A stretch of DNA of 21,793 nucleotides from contig DJGJ01000038.1 in the NCBI GenBank assembly GCA_002432715.1, positions 1 to 21,793 of the forward strand. The letters run 5' to 3'. The DNA is from Sphaerochaeta sp. UBA5849 (GTDB lineage: Bacteria > Spirochaetota > Spirochaetia > Sphaerochaetales > Sphaerochaetaceae). The notes beneath the pieces were generated by a model, which saw only the letters and a list, made by a program, of their open reading frames with translations, was not told the origin of the DNA and ran no database searches. The position numbers and the translations under genes were made by a program. This document shows, in pieces, positions 1 through 7,539 of the stretch (its first letter is position 1; every line of letters starts with the position of its first letter).

Positions 1-31
1 TATGGCATTGTAAGATATTGCATCGGTTTTG

Positions 32-61
32 TTGACCTTGGTGTGAAAAGTATGGTAGTGT
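32..61 (+). promoter_or_regulatory. Possible promoter of the rpsF operon
   Basis: A TTGACC -35-like hexamer (32-37) is followed after 18 bases by TAGTGT (56-61), which is preceded by TG-G as in an extended -10. The predicted transcription start near 67-69 falls right at the beginning of the leader hairpin at 70-115, which fits. The -10 matches consensus at only three positions, so this is a moderate call. The window starts just upstream, so read-through from an earlier gene cannot be excluded. Confidence 0.4.
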
Positions 62-69
62 TCAGAGAA

Positions 70-115
70 CCTCTTTATCCGCTCTTGTGGGCGGATCATT
101 TAGTCCGTAAGGAGG
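70..115 (+). ncRNA. rpsF leader RNA, candidate S6:S18 autoregulatory element
   Basis: The leader folds as two stacked stems. The outer stem pairs CCTCTTT (70-76) with AAGGAGG (109-115), the rpsF ribosome binding site, with one T-G wobble and no mismatch. The inner hairpin pairs ATCCGCTC (77-84) with GGGCGGAT (89-96) around a TTGT loop, again with one wobble. On the 3' side an unpaired stretch (97-107) ends in CCG (105-107). Known S6 leaders that bind the S6:S18 complex have a hairpin, an asymmetric bulge with a conserved CCG, and a stem near the start site. The two target proteins, S6 and S18, are encoded in this operon. Folding was done by eye. Confidence 0.72.
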
Positions 116-119
116 AACC

Positions 120-401
120 ATGAGAAATTATGAGTTCACCGTTATCTTCAATGCAAATGAAGAGAACACAAACGCTGGCCTGGAGTATGTGACCAGCACC
201 TTTGCAACTGCCGGGGTAGAGATTACCAAGCAGGAAGACATGGGCGTCAAATATCTGGCCTATGACATCAAGAAACAGGAAAAAGGACATTACGTCTACT
301 TCGAATTGAAGGCAGATCCGAGTACTATCCTCGAATTCGAACGAGGATTTCTCTTGAACTCCAACATTTTGAAGTACCTGTTTGTAAACACTGAGAAATA
401 A
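120..401 (+). CDS. rpsF: 30S ribosomal protein S6
   Basis: This 93-residue protein has the usual length and pattern of S6, a small protein on the platform of the 30S subunit that binds 16S rRNA as a heterodimer with S18. It opens with MRNYEFTVIFNAN and contains GVKYLAYDIKKQEKGHYVYF, the central strands typical of the family; the end (FLLNSNILKYLFV) matches the last helix and strand. The start is well supported by AAGGAGG at 109-115, five bases upstream, although that site is paired in the leader stem. It is first in an operon with ssb and rpsR, the usual bacterial order. Translation is probably controlled through the leader. Confidence 0.95.
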   Translation: MRNYEFTVIFNANEENTNAGLEYVTSTFATAGVEITKQEDMGVKYLAYDIKKQEKGHYVYFELKADPSTILEFERGFLLNSNILKYLFVNTEK

Positions 402-424
402 TCTAAAAGAAATGGAGCAAAAGA

Positions 425-913
425 ATGGCAAATGACTTGAATGTAGTCGCGTTGGTGGGTCGGCTTACGAGGGAGAGCGAGCTTCGTTATTCCAATGGAG
501 GTATGGCCATCTGTCGTTTTTCCATTGCAGTCAACCGGAGAAAGAGGACGGCTGACAATCGATGGGAGGATGAAGCCAACTTTTTTGACTGCACGATGTT
601 TGGAAAGAGTGCCGAGTCCATCAACCAGTATCTGGAAAAGGGCAGGCAGGTCTCAATCATCGGAGAACTGAGACAGAGTCGCTGGGAACAGGACGGACAA
701 AGTCGAAGCAGGGTAGAAATTGCCGTCAATTCTTTGCAGCTCCTTTCCAGTCCCGGTTCTACCGAAGGTAGAAGCGAGAGAAGCTACGGCGAACAGAACG
801 TGGCAAGAAATCAGGGGTCATACAGCCCTCGTCCAAGTGCCAAGCCGGAATCAGTTCCCATGATGGATATCTCCGGTCCCGAGCAGTTTGACGACGACCA
901 GATCCCATTCTAG
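425..913 (+). CDS. ssb: Single-stranded DNA-binding protein
   Basis: This 162-residue SSB coats single-stranded DNA during replication, repair and recombination and recruits partner proteins. The first 108 or so residues form the OB fold: it begins MANDLNVVALVGRLTRESELRYSNGG and contains FSIAVNRR, NFFDCTMFGKSAE and VSIIGELRQSRWEQDG, all standard positions. A flexible Ser/Gly/Arg-rich linker follows (about 110-145), and the protein ends in the acidic tip DDDQIPF, which binds partners such as exonuclease and helicase proteins in known SSBs. GGAG at 413-416 precedes the ATG. The position between rpsF and rpsR is the classical one. Length and domains are normal, with no sign of truncation. Confidence 0.96.
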   Translation: MANDLNVVALVGRLTRESELRYSNGGMAICRFSIAVNRRKRTADNRWEDEANFFDCTMFGKSAESINQYLEKGRQVSIIGELRQSRWEQDGQSRSRVEIAVNSLQLLSSPGSTEGRSERSYGEQNVARNQGSYSPRPSAKPESVPMMDISGPEQFDDDQIPF

Positions 914-916
914 AAC

Positions 917-932
917 GCTGCCCGGGGGCAGC
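917..932 (+). other. Short inverted repeat between ssb and rpsR
   Basis: GCTGCC (917-922) and GGCAGC (927-932) form a perfect 6-bp GC-rich stem around a four-base loop, ending nine bases before the rpsR ribosome binding site. No T run follows, so it is not an intrinsic terminator. It could be an mRNA processing or stability element, or a translational control element for S18. It may also be chance, since it is short. Confidence 0.4.
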
Positions 933-955
933 CGATGTTGCAAGGAGAAATATGC

Positions 956-1246
956 ATGCGTGATGACGATAATGATTCCATGATGAATGATATGGATGGA
1001 AAAGGTGGAAGAGACAGACGGATGGGTGGCCGAAAGCCCGCTTTCCGCAAGAAGGTTTGCAAGTTTTGCACCCAAAACCTTACTCCCGACTACAAGAATC
1101 CCGAGATGCTTCGGCGCTACATCACCGAGCGTGGAAAGATTCTGCCCGCCCGCATCACTGGTTGCTGTGCCAAGCACCAGAGAGCAGTTACCAACGAAAT
1201 CAAGAAGGCCCGCGTGCTTGCGTACCTTCCGTTTGAGAAGAAGTAA
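956..1246 (+). CDS. rpsR: 30S ribosomal protein S18
   Basis: S18 binds 16S rRNA together with S6 in the 30S platform. The start chosen is the ATG at 956, eight bases after AAGGAG (942-947), giving 96 residues; an in-frame ATG at 935 lies upstream of that site and would add seven unlikely residues. The N terminus is an acidic, Gly/Arg-rich, probably disordered tail (MRDDDNDSMMNDMDG...), longer than in short S18 forms. The core is classical: CKFC, then DYKNPEMLRRYITERGKILPAR and ITGCCAKHQRAVTNEIKKARVLAYLPF. The CxxC plus the later Cys and His in CCAKH suggest a zinc-binding (C+) type of S18. That is inference from the residues. Confidence 0.95.
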   Translation: MRDDDNDSMMNDMDGKGGRDRRMGGRKPAFRKKVCKFCTQNLTPDYKNPEMLRRYITERGKILPARITGCCAKHQRAVTNEIKKARVLAYLPFEKK

Positions 1247-1249
1247 ACT

Positions 1250-2230
1250 GTGTTGGGCAGCATGAACCAGAAGAATCGTGAAGCACTGAAGTTCCTGTTG
1301 ATCTCTGTGGGTGTAAGCTATGTGCTCTCCCGCATGATGGTCGGCAATTTCCTCTTCACAATTCCCTTGATGGTTCTTGCCCCAAAGTTTTCCGATCGCA
1401 AAGGAGAATTGCTTCCCGTCATCCTGGTGGCTGTCTTGATACTGCTCACCGAGTTGATTCGCTCAAGGAGCGCCTTGAGCAGTGAGGAAGGAAGGATCCT
1501 GTTGGTGATTGGATTGTTCATCCCCTCTGTGTTGTTGGTTGCTGCTGCGGTATGGATCGCGATGGCAAAACAACGGACAGTGTACCGCTACCTGGCTTCC
1601 TGCCTCTTCGGGGTGGTCGCCTCCTTCGCGGTGGTTATCTGGTTTTCACAGCCGACCGAGCCGTTGATGCGGGTATACTCATTAATGTATGAGACCTTCC
1701 GCCTCATTCTTGGTCAGGCTTCCGGCACGACAGATTCAGTCCTTCCGATGGCAGAGGATGCCCTCAAGGGAGTGTTTCACATGTCGGTATTGACGATAGG
1801 AGCCGTATTGGCTCCGCTGTGTATGGCATTGGTAGGATTTGCCAGTTTCCTGGCAATGAGTTATCAGGCGCGGTTTGATGGCGGTTTTTCCGTCCGGGTT
1901 TCCAAGTGGAGAGTTCCCGATCCTGCGATCTGGATTTTTCTCGGCTCCTGGACTGTGGTATTGCTGCTGATTCTTGCCAAGTCAGGCTATCTGGTCAGGG
2001 CTCTGTCCCTGCAGGTTGCCCTGGGAAGCGCTGTGTTGTATGCTGTGCAAGGTATGGCCATCGTGACACATTTCATGTTGCGAAAAGGCCTTGCCGTCAA
2101 TACGGGAAGGTTGGTCACAACCACATTCCTGCTGGCTTTTCTGATTCCCGGGGTGAACCTGCTGGTTGTCTTTGTACTGCCTTTGTTGGGTGTTACGGAG
2201 ACTTGGATTGTGTATAGACGTAATGAGTAA
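1250..2230 (+). CDS. YybS/DUF2232-like multi-pass membrane protein
   Basis: A 326-residue integral membrane protein with about eight hydrophobic segments, near residues 12-35, 50-67, 80-103, 112-132, 175-205, 225-243, 250-275 and 285-320. It has no catalytic motif that I recognise. In Firmicutes a DUF2232 protein (YybS) sits between rpsR and rplI in the same operon; this placement, the length and the topology suggest the same family, but sequence similarity was not tested. The start is uncertain. GTG at 1250 lies four bases after the rpsR stop, with a weak GAGAAG upstream; ATG at 1262 is the alternative and has no clear ribosome binding site. Function is unknown; tight packing suggests translational coupling. 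Confidence 0.75.
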   Translation: MLGSMNQKNREALKFLLISVGVSYVLSRMMVGNFLFTIPLMVLAPKFSDRKGELLPVILVAVLILLTELIRSRSALSSEEGRILLVIGLFIPSVLLVAAAVWIAMAKQRTVYRYLASCLFGVVASFAVVIWFSQPTEPLMRVYSLMYETFRLILGQASGTTDSVLPMAEDALKGVFHMSVLTIGAVLAPLCMALVGFASFLAMSYQARFDGGFSVRVSKWRVPDPAIWIFLGSWTVVLLLILAKSGYLVRALSLQVALGSAVLYAVQGMAIVTHFMLRKGLAVNTGRLVTTTFLLAFLIPGVNLLVVFVLPLLGVTETWIVYRRNE

Positions 2231-2242
2231 GGAGTTTTCCCT

Positions 2243-2815
2243 ATGAAAATCATTCTCAATCAGGATGTCGTCAACCTCGGTGAAGAGGGAGACGTTGTAG
2301 TTGTAAAGGACGGGTATGCCCGTAACTATCTGCTTCCCACCGGTATGGCTGTGATGTTCAACAAGACCAACCAGGCCATTTTGGCTTCCCGTGCCGCTGC
2401 CATCGAGAAGCGCAAGATCGAGAAGCGCAGCGCCAGTGCAAGCCTGAAGGAGAAACTGAACAAGGTTGTCCTCACCATGGTTGTCACTGCCGGCGAGAGC
2501 GGCAAGCTTTTCGGTTCTGTCACTTCCTCCATGGTTCAGGAAGCTCTTGCAAAGCAGGGTATCGAGGTCGATCGCAAGAAGATCGAGGTCCCCACCCATG
2601 CAATCAAGATGGTCGGTACCTACTCGATCCGCATCCGCCTCTATGAGGACGAGAGTGTAGAACTCAAGTTGGTGGTTGAAAGCGAAGCTACGGTCAAGGC
2701 CCGCCAGGTGGCCGAGGCAAAGGCTGCTGCAGAAGCTGCCAAGGCTGCTGCCAAGGCTGAAGCTGAAGCTGCCAAGGCTGCTGCCCAAGAGGCACAGACC
2801 GAAGCCACCGAGTAA
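2243..2815 (+). CDS. rplI: 50S ribosomal protein L9 with Ala/Lys/Glu-rich C-terminal tail
   Basis: L9 binds 23S rRNA near the base of the L1 stalk and affects reading-frame fidelity. The N-terminal domain is canonical: MKIILNQDVVNLGEEGDVVVVKDGYARNYLLPTGMA, followed by the long connecting helix and the C-terminal rRNA-binding domain (GKLFGSVTSSMVQEAL, about residues 91-106). The protein has 190 residues against about 150 in most bacteria. The extra 40 or so are a repetitive AEAAKAAAKAEAEAAKAAA-type tail that should form a charged helix. AAGGAG (2229-2234) overlaps the stop codon of the upstream gene, so the two are probably translationally coupled. Confidence 0.95.
   Translation: MKIILNQDVVNLGEEGDVVVVKDGYARNYLLPTGMAVMFNKTNQAILASRAAAIEKRKIEKRSASASLKEKLNKVVLTMVVTAGESGKLFGSVTSSMVQEALAKQGIEVDRKKIEVPTHAIKMVGTYSIRIRLYEDESVELKLVVESEATVKARQVAEAKAAAEAAKAAAKAEAEAAKAAAQEAQTEATE
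2732..2785 (+). repeat. 21-bp direct repeat in the rplI 3' end
   Basis: A perfect 21-bp copy at 2732-2752 recurs at 2765-2785, an offset of 33 bp, or exactly 11 codons. Both copies encode the same EAAKAAA unit of the L9 tail. Because the offset keeps frame, the tail could grow or shrink by recombination or slippage without harming the ribosomal domain. Confidence 0.85.
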
Positions 2816-2819
2816 GTGC

Positions 2820-4205
2820 ATGGCGTCGAATAGCATGCTGGGGCGCGTCCCACCCCAGAATGAAGAGGCGGAACGCGCAGTATTGGGAGCTATCCTGCTC
2901 AATGAGAAGGTCCTTGTTGAAGTGACCGACTTTTTGGGCAAGGATGACTTCTACAAGGTAGCTCACCAGCAACTGTTCGGTGCCATCGTTGCGTTCAGGC
3001 AGGAGAGTTCTGAAACCCTCGACCTTATTACGCTCAGCTCCTATCTGAAGCGAAAAAATTTGGTTGAGCAGTGCGGGGGACTCTCCTACATTTCCACCCT
3101 CACCAGCGACGTTCCCACTACGACGAACGCCGCGTATTATGCAAAGATCCTGAAAGCCCTCAGCCAGAGGCGCAAACTTTTATTGTTCGCCTCAAAGCTC
3201 AAGGACAACGCTTTTGACGAGTCGCAGGATATCCAGAAAGTCATCGATGAAGGAGAGCAGGCTCTCTCGACGTTGAGCAATGAGACTGCAGGCAGCGACA
3301 ATTACTACTCGATCAAGGATCTTATCACCAATACCATCAGTGATATCGAGATGCGCAGCACCAGCGGGATCAAGAACGGCTTTGAAACCGGATATATTCC
3401 TTTGGACTCCATCACCGGTGGTTTCAAGAAGCAGGAGTTCATCATTGTCGGGGCGCGACCATCAATCGGCAAGACCGCCTTTGCACTTTCCATGACCTTG
3501 AACATGATCGTCAAGAAAAAGTACCGGGTTGGTTTCTTCTCGCTCGAAATGAGTGCCTCAAGCCTTATGGAACGACTTCTGACCGGTCACAGCCGTGTTG
3601 ACTTCTCCCATATCCGCAAAGCCACCCTGAAGAACAGCGAGATGAGTGCCATCATCGATGCCTCCGGAGCCTTGTATGAAGCCGAGCTCTACATACAGGA
3701 TACTCCCAATATGAAGCTGATGGAGCTCAGGGCCCAAGCCCGCAGGATGAAGCTGGAGCACGACATTCAGGTGATATTCATCGACTATATCGGTCTGATC
3801 GATGCCGAGGCCGATGCCCGCATTCCCCGCCATGAACAAATTTCCATCATCAGCCGGTCGTTGAAACAACTTGCCCGTGAACTCGATGTTCCGGTGGTCT
3901 GCCTCAGTCAGGTAGGACGTCAGGCCGACGGTGTAGAACCCAAGCTCAGCGATTTGCGCGACAGTGGATCGATCGAGCAGGATGCAGACGTCGTCATTCT
4001 CCTGCATCGCGAAGTCGGTAAGAACCGCACCGACGATGAGGGCGAACGCGAAAAGAACAACATTCAAGAGACGAAAATCATCATGGCCAAGAACCGAAAC
4101 GGTGAGACCGGTGTATTTTCTCTTGCATTTGTCAGCAATATTGTTCGTTTTGAGGAAATGGAGTTCAGCCGCAAATATGTGGCTGGCAACAATCCTAACG
4201 CCTGA
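2820..4205 (+). CDS. dnaB: Replicative DNA helicase DnaB
   Basis: The hexameric 5'-3' helicase at the replication fork, partner of primase. The ATG at 2820 lies just after the rplI stop and gives 461 residues, a normal length, beginning MASNSMLGRVPPQNEEAERAVLGAIL, the standard start of the N-terminal domain. An in-frame GTG lies directly before it, and a longer in-frame reading from 2676 would run through rplI and is rejected. The RecA-like domain has Walker A GARPSIGKT (residues 211-219), FFSLEMS, and Walker B VIFIDYIGLI (D322), then CLSQVGRQADG and the SDLRDSGSIEQDAD motif. No intein interrupts these motifs. Its 3' end overlaps the convergent rseP by 11 bases. Confidence 0.96.
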   Translation: MASNSMLGRVPPQNEEAERAVLGAILLNEKVLVEVTDFLGKDDFYKVAHQQLFGAIVAFRQESSETLDLITLSSYLKRKNLVEQCGGLSYISTLTSDVPTTTNAAYYAKILKALSQRRKLLLFASKLKDNAFDESQDIQKVIDEGEQALSTLSNETAGSDNYYSIKDLITNTISDIEMRSTSGIKNGFETGYIPLDSITGGFKKQEFIIVGARPSIGKTAFALSMTLNMIVKKKYRVGFFSLEMSASSLMERLLTGHSRVDFSHIRKATLKNSEMSAIIDASGALYEAELYIQDTPNMKLMELRAQARRMKLEHDIQVIFIDYIGLIDAEADARIPRHEQISIISRSLKQLARELDVPVVCLSQVGRQADGVEPKLSDLRDSGSIEQDADVVILLHREVGKNRTDDEGEREKNNIQETKIIMAKNRNGETGVFSLAFVSNIVRFEEMEFSRKYVAGNNPNA

Positions 4206-5580
4206 TCGACAACAGATGGCGGACGTCGACCAACGTCAAGAGCAAAAAAATCCCGATAATACAGGCAACACCCAGAAGCTGGAGTACATAATAAGTCTTG
4301 GGTCGGATCTGCTTTTTTCTCACCCATTCGCACAAGGCGATTATGATCTGGCCCCCGTCGAAGGCGGGCAGTGGGATGAGGTTTGCTATGGCCAGTGAAA
4401 TGGAGACCCCGCCCATCAGATAGAAGAGTGCGTAGAGTCCGCTTCGAGTGTTTTGTTCCAGACCCAGGGTGGTGATATCGCCGATGAGCAGGGCCGAGCG
4501 CGCCATGCCCGTGACCGAACTGCGCAGGTTCTCCTCATCCCGGGAAAATACGCGGGCAATCATTGCAAAGGTTTGGTCCACAATATGTTTGGTGCGGGTA
4601 TAGCCCTCGATGATGCTGAACGGCATGCCTTCCCGCCTCACCGTCCCGGCAGCAAGGGAGAATTGCAGGTCCAAGGCACCGCTCTCATCGAGCTTGGGGG
4701 TGAAACGAATGAGAACCTCACGCCCATCACGAAGGACGGTCAACGCTATTGAGATCTGGGTTGCATTGAGGGTGGAGAGCAGGTCGAGATGGTTGGCGAC
4801 CGGCTTCCCATCCACTGCTTTGATCAAGTCGCCTTCACGCAACCCTGCACGATACTCCTCGGAGTTCGGCCGTACACTTCCCACCAGAGCTTGTTGGAGA
4901 ACGGTCAGCCCATATCGGTAGGTCCCATCAGTGTTTTGCTCTCCTGAAACGGTAATCTCCAATTCGGTATCATCACGTTTGATGGTGAAGGTTTCAGTAC
5001 CTTTGGATTTACTAAGCCGACGCTCCAGATCCTCCCAATCGACAATGTTCACACCATTGAGTCTCGTAATTTCATCTCCGGTCCGAATACCTGCCTCTGA
5101 AGCAGGGCTGTGCGCATCAGAGAACAAGGCAGGGTAGTCGTCGACCACAGCTACTATGGGAAGCCTGGAAATGACTGGCATGGGGAGGGTTGCAAGCACT
5201 GCGTAGAGCAGGATGGCGAAGATGAAGTTGGCCAAGGGGCCTGAAAGGTAGGTGATCATCCGTTTGGATGGATGGACCGAGAACAAGGATCCCTCTTCGG
5301 TGTGGGTGAAGGTTCGATGCCCTCCGATGAGGGCCTGGCTGAGATCGTCCGATCCCTTCAGTCGGCAATACCCACCAAGGGGAAACATGCTGATGCGGTA
5401 TTCAGTGCCTTTGTACAGCGTACCCAGCAGCTTCGGTCCAAGCCCGAAGGAGAAAATTTCAACTTCTATACCATGAATTTTTGCAGCAACCAGGTGGCCG
5501 ATTTCATGGATGACCACCACGATGGTGATGCCTGCCAGCCCGATGAGATATTTCACCAAGAGGGAGGCGGTCTCACTCAT
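4195..5580 (-). CDS. rseP: Site-2 zinc metalloprotease RseP
   Basis: A 461-residue intramembrane protease of the S2P family, which in other bacteria cuts anti-sigma factors or signal-peptide remnants within the membrane. The zinc site HEIGH lies at residues 25-29 in the first membrane segment. A GPLANF motif follows at 114-119. Two PDZ-like domains follow (about 142-212 and 232-295; AGIRTGDEITRLNG and AGLREGDLIKAVDG), as in E. coli RseP. The second catalytic motif is PAFDGG near 405-410, followed by a last hydrophobic helix. The ATG overlaps the dxr stop by four bases (ATGA). It is last in the rpsB operon and runs into dnaB's end. The natural substrate is not visible here. Confidence 0.95.
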   Translation of the reverse strand: MSETASLLVKYLIGLAGITIVVVIHEIGHLVAAKIHGIEVEIFSFGLGPKLLGTLYKGTEYRISMFPLGGYCRLKGSDDLSQALIGGHRTFTHTEEGSLFSVHPSKRMITYLSGPLANFIFAILLYAVLATLPMPVISRLPIVAVVDDYPALFSDAHSPASEAGIRTGDEITRLNGVNIVDWEDLERRLSKSKGTETFTIKRDDTELEITVSGEQNTDGTYRYGLTVLQQALVGSVRPNSEEYRAGLREGDLIKAVDGKPVANHLDLLSTLNATQISIALTVLRDGREVLIRFTPKLDESGALDLQFSLAAGTVRREGMPFSIIEGYTRTKHIVDQTFAMIARVFSRDEENLRSSVTGMARSALLIGDITTLGLEQNTRSGLYALFYLMGGVSISLAIANLIPLPAFDGGQIIIALCEWVRKKQIRPKTYYVLQLLGVACIIGIFLLLTLVDVRHLLSIRR

Positions 5581-6692
5581 ACAAGACTTCTTGCCAGCTG
5601 TCTGGCTTTTTCATCCAGGGCCAAAATCTGTGAAAAGGATGCAACCTCTTCATCCCACCTCTGCTGGAGTGTCCGCTGTACCACCTCAATTAATTTCAGG
5701 TACGAAATTTTTCGTTGCAGAAAGGCATGCACCGCGATTTCATCGGCGGCATTGAAGGCAAGGGCGCTTGAACCTTTGCGGTTGAGGATCTCAAAGGAGA
5801 GTGCGAGCAGAGGAAAGCGCTTGAAGTCTGGTTTCTCAAAGGTCAGGGACAACGAGGAAAAGTCGAGTGGTCTGACCAATGAAGTCCCTCCTTCGCCCAA
5901 GGCATTGATGATCGGCAGGGTCATATCGGGAGTACCGAGTTGGGCGTAGACAGCACCATCGAAGGTGCGAATCATCGAATGGACGATTGACTGTGGATGA
6001 ATCACCACTTCGATCCGGTCGGCGTCAAAACCGAACAAGTAGGAGGCTTCAATCACTTCCAAAGCCTTGTTTGCCATGGTTGCGCTGTCGATGCTGATTT
6101 TCTTTCCCATGTTCCAGGTGGGATGGGCGAGAGCCTGATCGACCGTGATGGTTGAAAACTGTGAGGCGTCGAGTGTTCTGAACGGCCCGCCGCTCGCAGT
6201 AAGGACCAAGGATTGCACCTGGTTTCGTTCATGGCCCTTGAGCAGTTCAGCCAAGGCTGAGTGTTCGCTGTCGACCGGTATGATGCGGCAGTCGTTTTCT
6301 TTAGCCACATCAAAGAGGTATGATCCAGCGCATACGATGCTTTCCTTGTTGGCGAGGGCAAGATCGAACCCACATGAAAGGGCTTCAAGGGAAGCCTGCA
6401 AACCTTCAAAGCCGGCGATGGCATTGAGGACGATATCTGCTTCAAGCGAGTGAAGCATCTGCTTAAGGCCGGAAAAGTATGAGTAAGTCTGAATGTTGGG
6501 AAGTGATTCGAGCTCAGATCCGGTAAGGCACACTGCCTTGACAGAGAATTCCCGGGCCAAGGCAACCAACTGGGATTCATTGGCATGCGCCGACAATCCA
6601 ACGACGGAGAGATCGAGGTGCTTGGTTCGAATGGCCTTGAGTGCAGTAGTGCCGATACTTCCTGTACACCCAAGGATGATGACCCGTTTCAT
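5577..6692 (-). CDS. dxr: 1-deoxy-D-xylulose 5-phosphate reductoisomerase
   Basis: The 371-residue enzyme converts 1-deoxy-D-xylulose 5-phosphate to 2-C-methyl-D-erythritol 4-phosphate with NADPH, the committed step of the MEP isoprenoid pathway and the target of fosmidomycin. Visible motifs are the NADPH-binding GCTGSIG (residues 8-14), NKE (115-117), the metal ligands in VDSEHSA (D141, E143), ASGGPFR (166-172) and the block HPTWNMGKKISIDSATMANK (190-209) followed by E212 and HPQS (232-235). The length is a little short of the usual 385-400 but no motif is missing. AGGAG (plus-strand 6697-6701) overlaps the cdsA stop. Its product feeds UppS, encoded two genes upstream. Confidence 0.97.
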   Translation of the reverse strand: MKRVIILGCTGSIGTTALKAIRTKHLDLSVVGLSAHANESQLVALAREFSVKAVCLTGSELESLPNIQTYSYFSGLKQMLHSLEADIVLNAIAGFEGLQASLEALSCGFDLALANKESIVCAGSYLFDVAKENDCRIIPVDSEHSALAELLKGHERNQVQSLVLTASGGPFRTLDASQFSTITVDQALAHPTWNMGKKISIDSATMANKALEVIEASYLFGFDADRIEVVIHPQSIVHSMIRTFDGAVYAQLGTPDMTLPIINALGEGGTSLVRPLDFSSLSLTFEKPDFKRFPLLALSFEILNRKGSSALAFNAADEIAVHAFLQRKISYLKLIEVVQRTLQQRWDEEVASFSQILALDEKARQLARSLV

Positions 6693-6699
6693 ACAACTC

Positions 6700-7539
6700 C
6701 TAGAAGAGCGAGAGCAAGATCCAAAAAACAGGGGCGCTTGCCAACATCGAATCGATGGAGTCCAAAAGGCCGCCGCGGCCGGGGATCAGGTTTCCACTGT
6801 CCTTCATGTGAGCAGAACGCTTGAAGGCGCTCTCAATCAAATCACCGATATTGGCAGCCGTACTGGTTGCCAAGCCTAGGATGATCGCCTGGATCAGGGA
6901 TACCTGTTCCTTGATGCCTGGAACAAAGAAACAGAAAAGAACTGAAAGCAGGATTGTAGTTGCCGTCCCGCCGACAAATCCTGCAATGCTCTTGTTTGGG
7001 CTTACCTTGACAAATCCCTTATTGGCCCTGCCGAATGACATACCGAAGATGAAGGCAAAGATGTCATTGCCGAAGACAAGCAAGAAAAAGAGCAAAAACG
7101 ATTGGGTGGGGTAGGCGAGCGTGGAAATTCGTTGGATGAACGTAATCAGAAGGCCGGGGTAGAGCAAAAGCAGGCTTTGCCCTGCAATACGGGAGAGAGA
7201 TTTCGCAAATGCATCCCCGACCCCATAGAATAATTCGTTGGAGAAAAGGCCCAAAGCCATGAGTACGACAGCCAAGTCGACCAATGGAAGGTTGGGATAA
7301 TACGCTATCTCAAGCCACTGGGCGAACGGCAGCAAACCGATTACATAGGAAGGAAGATGAACCTTTACGTTCTCGCTTTTTTGATAAAGATCCTTCAGCT
7401 CTTTCGCCCCCCAGCTTGCAGCGGCCATGGCAAGGATCGAGAGAGCGAGATAGGAGTTGTGGGGGAGGAAAAAAATTATGCAGAACAAGGTAGGAAGCGT
7501 AACTATGGTGGTAAGCACCCTCTTCGCCATTGATGTCAT
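6700..7539 (-). CDS. cdsA: Phosphatidate cytidylyltransferase (CDP-diacylglycerol synthase)
   Basis: An integral membrane enzyme of 279 residues that makes CDP-diacylglycerol from phosphatidate and CTP for phospholipid synthesis. Several hydrophobic helices run through the protein. The family signature lies near the end (about 237-263): SAFKRSAHMKDSGNLIPGRG and then GLLDSID. The usual HGG...DR.D core is here RGG...DS.D, so the His and Arg are replaced while both Asp residues are kept. The ATG at 7539 gives a four-base ATGA overlap with uppS and follows GGGGAG; a second in-frame ATG at 7530 is possible. It sits between uppS and dxr, as in many bacteria. Confidence 0.93.
   Translation of the reverse strand: MTSMAKRVLTTIVTLPTLFCIIFFLPHNSYLALSILAMAAASWGAKELKDLYQKSENVKVHLPSYVIGLLPFAQWLEIAYYPNLPLVDLAVVLMALGLFSNELFYGVGDAFAKSLSRIAGQSLLLLYPGLLITFIQRISTLAYPTQSFLLFFLLVFGNDIFAFIFGMSFGRANKGFVKVSPNKSIAGFVGGTATTILLSVLFCFFVPGIKEQVSLIQAIILGLATSTAANIGDLIESAFKRSAHMKDSGNLIPGRGGLLDSIDSMLASAPVFWILLSLF

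Noticed and set aside
917..932. GC-rich hairpin as a terminator between ssb and rpsR
   Set aside because: No T run follows, and S18 should be co-transcribed with S6 and SSB. It is kept only as a short inverted repeat.
2676..2819. N-terminal extension of dnaB read through the rplI tail
   Set aside because: The extension is Lys/Arg/Pro low-complexity from the rplI repeat in another frame. DnaB proteins begin near the chosen ATG at 2820.
1982..2941. 319-codon open frame on the minus strand across rplI and dnaB
   Set aside because: It lies antisense to two certain genes. Its low-complexity product (Ser/Gly/Leu runs) mirrors the L9 repeat tail and matches no family that I know.
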